Below are positions 22,933 through 26,291 of a stretch of 26,291 nt of DNA, one piece after another. Position 1 is the first letter of the stretch, and each line of letters begins with the position of its first letter. A program made the translations under genes and the position numbers. The notes under the pieces were generated by a model that did not search any database, was not told the origin of the DNA, and worked only from the letters and a program-made list of their open reading frames with translations. The DNA lies in IMG/VR virus record IMGVR_UViG_3300009705_000095, positions 1-26,291 of that record. One strand, 5' to 3'. This stretch comes from a virus.

Positions 22933-24418
22933 CTTCTGCCACTAAGTTACGAGAGAATGTTATTATATCAAAGCTGATCTGTTTAATCGAACCAGAACCT
23001 TTGATGTCATCGATAGACGATAGGTGTCCTTCTTCAAAGGACTTACCTTGTGACTTCCTAAGGTGGCTTATCAAACCTAGCCATACGTTATGCTTCTTGA
23101 CTATCTTTAGAAGGTCAGACATGACTGAATCTATAGCTTCGTTACCTGTCTTTCCATCAGCCCCTTCAGATACTGCAATGGTGATATGATCAAGAATGAT
23201 ATACTGGCACCCAAGTAAGCATAGGTTTTCAATTTGATCAATGAGACTAGAATCCGAAACCGCACCGTTATGGTCAAGTAGGATGAGTCTTTCATTCCCA
23301 AATACTCTTTCAAATGCTTTACGTTCTTGCTCAACAGTCGGGTCTGTAGGAGTAAACATCTTGATAAACTTCTCTGCAGAATCCCCAATGCTTTCTTCAA
23401 GAGATACAAGGCCAATGACTTCATCTGTATTATCCTCCAATTCTAATATTATTTCTTTGATCATGGTAGATTTACCTGACCCTGTACCAGATGTGAACAG
23501 TACAATCTCACCCTTACGCATACCATCTAGCTTATTGTTAAGACCTTCAAGACACTGAGGGTATGGTACAGACTTAACAGACTTACGTTCAACATATGCT
23601 TCCCAGATAGCTTCACCACGTACAATAGCTGCTGGTGTGTACCTTCGTGCGTTAAACACAGCAGTTATGATAGCACTGGGGTTAGACATAAGTGTGTCAC
23701 ATGGATCATTATCAGGCAGTGATGCTACTTTAGTTTTATCCCAACCAATTATCTTGGCTGCTTCTGCTACTGCTTTTTCTCCAGCATCATCTTGATCAAA
23801 CATTAAGATTACTTCTTTGAATGATCGTAACCAATCTCGGTTAGCCACAAGTATCTTCATGTTAGATGAGGATGGTAGGGATACCACAGGATATACTTTC
23901 TTATACTTGATAAGCATAGCTTGTTGTACTGCGATAGCATCTAACTCACCTTCAGTTATGATTACTTTTAATCCACCGGGTTGGAACTTAGATTGACCAA
24001 ACAGTTCAAGCTTGGCGTTCTTAAGGTCACCTACAACTCGGAACTCCTTAGGTAAAGTCCTCTTCTTATATGCAACTGTCTTACCTTTGACTGTGTATGG
24101 GTAGTAGTGTGCATTAACTGTTCCGTTAGAGTCATAAGATATTTTCATATCATACTCATCACATGCAGTCTTAGTTAGGTTACGGTCACGTACTCCCGCA
24201 CTGTCGTAGTTGTGTATATCTTGAAGTGAATCTCCACTCATATCGTACTCTCGTTTGGTATTCGGTTTAAACTTTGACACTACGGTGTCGTCATATTGAT
24301 CTAGGAAAGCTGGCTTGTTACATGCAAAGCACTTACCTCTTCCATTGGACCATAGTGCTACTGCATCTGATGATCCACAATGTACACATGGATAGTGTTT
24401 AGTAAAGGTTGCACCCAT
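22790..24418 (-). CDS. T7 gp4-like primase-helicase
   Basis: The product is 542 residues from ATG 24418. A zinc-binding domain has C11-x2-C14 and C30-x2-C33. The TOPRIM primase domain has ITEGELD (E156-D160), MFDQDDAG (D208-D211) and a CDTL segment (240-243). The helicase domain has Walker A SGTGSGKST (310-318), a conserved SLEES (339-343), Walker B YIILDH (D410), H3 ISHLRKSQGKSFEEGHLSSI and the C-terminal KSRFTGRTG (509-517) carrying the candidate arginine finger R511. The protein would unwind DNA ahead of the DNA polymerase and lay down RNA primers for lagging-strand synthesis. All domains are intact and the length is close to T7 gp4 (566). The last 47 codons also encode the N-terminus of the RNA polymerase in another frame. 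Confidence 0.97.
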   Translation of the reverse strand: MGATFTKHYPCVHCGSSDAVALWSNGRGKCFACNKPAFLDQYDDTVVSKFKPNTKREYDMSGDSLQDIHNYDSAGVRDRNLTKTACDEYDMKISYDSNGTVNAHYYPYTVKGKTVAYKKRTLPKEFRVVGDLKNAKLELFGQSKFQPGGLKVIITEGELDAIAVQQAMLIKYKKVYPVVSLPSSSNMKILVANRDWLRSFKEVILMFDQDDAGEKAVAEAAKIIGWDKTKVASLPDNDPCDTLMSNPSAIITAVFNARRYTPAAIVRGEAIWEAYVERKSVKSVPYPQCLEGLNNKLDGMRKGEIVLFTSGTGSGKSTMIKEIILELEDNTDEVIGLVSLEESIGDSAEKFIKMFTPTDPTVEQERKAFERVFGNERLILLDHNGAVSDSSLIDQIENLCLLGCQYIILDHITIAVSEGADGKTGNEAIDSVMSDLLKIVKKHNVWLGLISHLRKSQGKSFEEGHLSSIDDIKGSGSIKQISFDIITFSRNLVAEDEDERNTIKLRVLKSRFTGRTGDCGSAYYDTKTNRLRGQEDFLEYTG

Positions 24419-24423
24419 TAGTT

Positions 24424-24429
24424 CCACCT
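24424..24429 (-). promoter_or_regulatory. Shine-Dalgarno site that decides the start at 24418
   Basis: AGGTGG (- strand) ends 5 bases before the ATG at 24418. The upstream in-frame GTG at 24427 lies inside this site, so the ATG is the likelier start. Confidence 0.65.
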
Positions 24430-24484
24430 GTTTTCTTTAAGGGATTTAGTATCTATACGTCTGACAGTTGCTTTAGTTTTAGTG

Positions 24485-24973
24485 TCAATCCGTTGTTGCT
24501 TTTTCTCCTTTGGTTTTAATAAGTAATCTTCCGCTTCTGTAGATTTCGTCAAGTCTTGTTTTTGTTTCATTTGTTATTGCTTCTTTTGGAATGAATTTAA
24601 CTGCACCTATTTGTCTGTTAAGGTACAGAGGTACACCCTCAGGGCATTTCTCTGTAAGAACATCTAAGTACCATTGAACTTTACATTCTGCTGCTGAGAG
24701 TCCTCCCCTTGTCTCAAACAATTGTATCATTTCATATGATAACTCTGACCCATCTTCCTTTAGGTCATTAATATGTTTGGAGGAACTTGTGTACGACTTC
24801 CAGTTAGACTCCTTGTCTCTCTTAGTTTTCTTGTAAGAGTGGAACTGTTTCTTACCTACGTATCTGATTGGGTTACCGTCTGGTACAGATACAGTTATAA
24901 GATATATGAAACCAAAGTAATCGTCAACAACAAATGGATCTCCTTTGTAGTCCCAGTGTCCTAGATTAGCCAT
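24485..24973 (-). CDS. GIY-YIG-like endonuclease
   Basis: The product is 162 residues. FGFIYLIT (20-27) and IRYVGKKQF (36-44) fit the GIY and YIG strands of a GIY-YIG nuclease core. Downstream come WKSYTSSSKHI (58-68), usual in phage members, and SAAECKVQWYLDVL (93-106), which carries a candidate catalytic metal-binding Glu96. Several phages have such a protein among replication genes, annotated as an endonuclease, although its job is rarely tested; options are a junction-resolving enzyme (no T7 gp3-like gene is seen in the window) or a homing-type nuclease. It is placed between the exonuclease-side small gene and the primase-helicase, starting 13 bases before the upstream stop, with GGGGAG 7 bases ahead. 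Confidence 0.75.
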   Translation of the reverse strand: MANLGHWDYKGDPFVVDDYFGFIYLITVSVPDGNPIRYVGKKQFHSYKKTKRDKESNWKSYTSSSKHINDLKEDGSELSYEMIQLFETRGGLSAAECKVQWYLDVLTEKCPEGVPLYLNRQIGAVKFIPKEAITNETKTRLDEIYRSGRLLIKTKGEKATTD

Positions 24974-25239
24974 CTATTAGCTCCCCTAATACTACTTGGA
25001 TATTCATGGCATGTATCAAAATCTCTGTAGGTTAGTTCATCAACTGTAAGGTCTCCATTTTCACGTAATAAATCTATGATTGCTTCACCTAAGTTTCTGG
25101 ACACAGTATGTGTAAATTCTTTAGACCCCATTGATGCAAGATGTTCTTTATGTGGGTCTTCCCAATCTATCCAATGTCTATCATAGGTAATTTGATAGAA
25201 GTCTTTATTGTTAGATGATCCTGATTCAACTATCTTCAT
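24961..25239 (-). CDS. small hypothetical protein in replication operon
   Basis: The product is 92 residues from ATG 25239, which has AAGAGGTG (25247-25254) 7 bases ahead and overlaps the exonuclease stop by 14 bases. An in-frame TTG at 25257 is within that site and is less likely. The sequence is polar, with a WIDWEDPHKEH segment, a central helix (NLGEAIIDLLREN) and a conserved-looking C-terminal part with single Cys and His. No family is recognised. Tight coupling on both sides suggests a replication-linked role or a small regulator. Confidence 0.65.
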   Translation of the reverse strand: MKIVESGSSNNKDFYQITYDRHWIDWEDPHKEHLASMGSKEFTHTVSRNLGEAIIDLLRENGDLTVDELTYRDFDTCHEYPSSIRGANRWLI

Positions 25240-26014
25240 TTTTAAACACCTCTTCAATAGTTAACCTACGAAACCCATCCCAATTCCTGCGCATGTATAG
25301 TAAGTTGAAACAGGTCTCAAGTTTAGGTTTCCAATCACGTGGATGATGGTCACGCCATGTGTCCGCAACAGTTTCAATCATATCTTTTGTCGGTACCCCT
25401 TTTAAAATCTTCTCAGCTTTCTTAGGGCCTATACCTTTGAGTCCATGAATGTTATCTGTACTGTCACCTGTAAGCATTTGAATACACATCTTATAGTGAC
25501 CCTCGTCACCGTCAATGAAGTACTGTGTCTTCTTATTGAAGTTGTAATGCCATCCGGGAACCATGTCTATGTCTTTATCTATATGTGCTATGACATAATG
25601 TTCACCAGCTTCATAGGCTTCTTGTGCCCAGATAGATACAATGTCATCTGCCTCACAGTTATCAGACTTGAAGCATCCTGTTTCCCATGCGTACTCTGTT
25701 ACTGCCTCTCGTCTTTCCTTAACCTTAGGATCTATTTCTGTCTTACCTCTGTTACCTTTGTAGTCTTCAGAGATACCGTATCGGAAGTTACCTTTACCTT
25801 TGACAGCTACGTAACCTTTGATACTACCTGTGTCACGCATGATGGCATCAAGTGCTTTGTCAAAGGAACTCTTTGCTTGTGTGACTGAGTCTGTTGTCAC
25901 TGCTATACGGAAGATGATTGAGTCAGCATCTATGAAACACTTATCGTACTCCATCTCTTCTGTCATACAGCTCTTGTTAAACATCTCGTATACTGCATCG
26001 TTATTGTTGAACAT
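25226..26014 (-). CDS. 5'-3' exonuclease, FEN/T7 gp6 family
   Basis: The product is 262 residues. The metal-binding acids of the PIN/FEN fold are visible: IDADSIIFR (D29, D31), CEADDIVSIW (E121, D123, D124), HIDKDID (D146, D148) and TGDSTDNIHGLKGIGPKKAEKIL (D184, D187 followed by the helix-three-turn-helix DNA-binding motif at 191-204). R78 and the K86/R89 pair in the ISEDYKGNRG part fit the conserved helical arch. Such enzymes remove RNA primers and degrade DNA from 5' ends to supply nucleotides and allow recombination in T7-like phages. The gene follows the DNA polymerase with a 15-base gap, the same pairing as in T7, though T7 has further genes between. Confidence 0.93.
   Translation of the reverse strand: MFNNNDAVYEMFNKSCMTEEMEYDKCFIDADSIIFRIAVTTDSVTQAKSSFDKALDAIMRDTGSIKGYVAVKGKGNFRYGISEDYKGNRGKTEIDPKVKERREAVTEYAWETGCFKSDNCEADDIVSIWAQEAYEAGEHYVIAHIDKDIDMVPGWHYNFNKKTQYFIDGDEGHYKMCIQMLTGDSTDNIHGLKGIGPKKAEKILKGVPTKDMIETVADTWRDHHPRDWKPKLETCFNLLYMRRNWDGFRRLTIEEVFKNEDS
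25247..25254 (-). promoter_or_regulatory. Shine-Dalgarno site that decides the start at 25239
   Basis: AAGAGGTG (- strand), 7 bases before the ATG at 25239, lies inside the exonuclease coding sequence. Confidence 0.65.
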
Positions 26015-26029
26015 ATTTATTACTCTTTG

Positions 26030-26291
26030 TTAATGGATCTCTGCATAATTAATACCTATCTTCCCATCTCCATCCATACAAGTTACACCTACAGACTTAG
26101 GACCCTCACGGAATCCAGCTATAGATATTTCTAGTACAGTCTTAGCATGTTTAGTAGGCGTAACCCAAGCAGTCTCGTCATGATAGAACAAGATAGGGTA
26201 CGTACCTTCGATACCTAACTCTTTAATCTTCTTGTACTGGTAGACTAACGCAGTCTTACACGTTATACCTTCCAGTGTTTGAAGTAAATAG
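26030..26291 (-). CDS. DNA polymerase family A, C-terminal fragment (cut by window end)
   Basis: The frame is open from the window end to a TAA (26030-26032), giving 86 residues without a start, so this is the 3' end of a larger gene. FYHDETAWV contains the motif C His-Asp-Glu of family A polymerases (T7 VHDEIQV), preceded by a LEGITCKTALVYQY helix and followed by a helix and a strand ending in DGDGKIGINYAEIH, which matches the T7 DNA polymerase end (EGKMGPNWAICH). The motif C Asp is one of the two metal ligands of the polymerase active site. The upstream exonuclease/palm regions are outside the window. Confidence 0.92.
   Translation of the reverse strand, partial: YLLQTLEGITCKTALVYQYKKIKELGIEGTYPILFYHDETAWVTPTKHAKTVLEISIAGFREGPKSVGVTCMDGDGKIGINYAEIH

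Noticed and set aside
24419-24484. A second frame running past the GIY-YIG stop with a repeated R-I-D-T-K motif and a basic composition, as if a frameshifted extension or tiny gene existed.
   Set aside because: No ATG, GTG or TTG start in the right frame and no standard slippery heptamer; an ATT start after AAGGAG would be needed with poor spacing. Kept only as a 66-base spacer.
25445-25888. A 147-codon + strand frame opposite the exonuclease.
   Set aside because: Cys/Val/Leu-rich shadow translation of the exonuclease gene, which has all its catalytic motifs on the - strand.

Overview
This window is part of the genome of a tailed double-stranded DNA phage, most likely a short-tailed (podovirus-type) lytic phage. 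Three observations support this: a T7-style replication set (family A DNA polymerase, gp6-like exonuclease, gp4-like primase-helicase, single-subunit RNA polymerase), a gp13-like acyltransferase-fold protein followed by very large internal (ejected) virion proteins, and dense packing with overlapping start and stop codons. There are no tRNA genes, CRISPR arrays, insertion sequences or integrase. The moderately AT-rich composition and the type of tail modules suggest an aquatic or marine host, but that is an inference and I cannot name the host.

Layout. Positions 1-19801 are read on the + strand and hold the late genes. First come small membrane and lysis genes: a tail-anchored coiled-coil protein, a 33-residue zinc-ribbon peptide, an M15-type endolysin, a GTA/3TM-type holin and a second tail-anchored coiled-coil protein. 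Next are tail and fibre genes (2091-6638), including three copies of one short module. Then comes the gp13-like gene and a 12.7-kb run of probable ejection proteins (7095-19801): a Q/A/N-rich protein, an Ala-rich hydrophobic protein, a lytic transglycosylase and three giants of 819, 1341 and 1242 residues. Positions 19902-26291 are read on the - strand and hold replication and early genes in the order DNA polymerase (C-terminus only) > exonuclease > small protein > GIY-YIG-like nuclease > primase-helicase > T7-like RNA polymerase > small protein > MazG-like protein > small protein. The two convergent units meet at 19802-19901, where two hairpins sit back to back, one with the architecture of an intrinsic terminator for each strand.

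The main discovery is that the last and largest-module late gene (16073-19801) is not just an internal virion protein. Its C-terminal half carries the palm and fingers motifs of a second single-subunit RNA polymerase (D748 in a DGxxxG motif, K843-x7-Y851-G852, and D1055 in an IYDA motif). This suggests a virion-packaged RNA polymerase of the phage N4 type, but in a T7-like phage that also encodes a separate 748-residue T7-like RNA polymerase on the opposite strand. The neighbouring 1341-residue giant starts with a staphylococcal-nuclease-like domain that keeps the catalytic Arg/Glu/Arg set. A plausible scheme is that the ejected proteins (transglycosylase, nuclease, virion polymerase) enter with the DNA, the virion polymerase reads the early - strand operon, and the T7-like polymerase made at the distal end of that operon takes over later transcription. 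The scheme is inference. The motifs are visible in the sequence.
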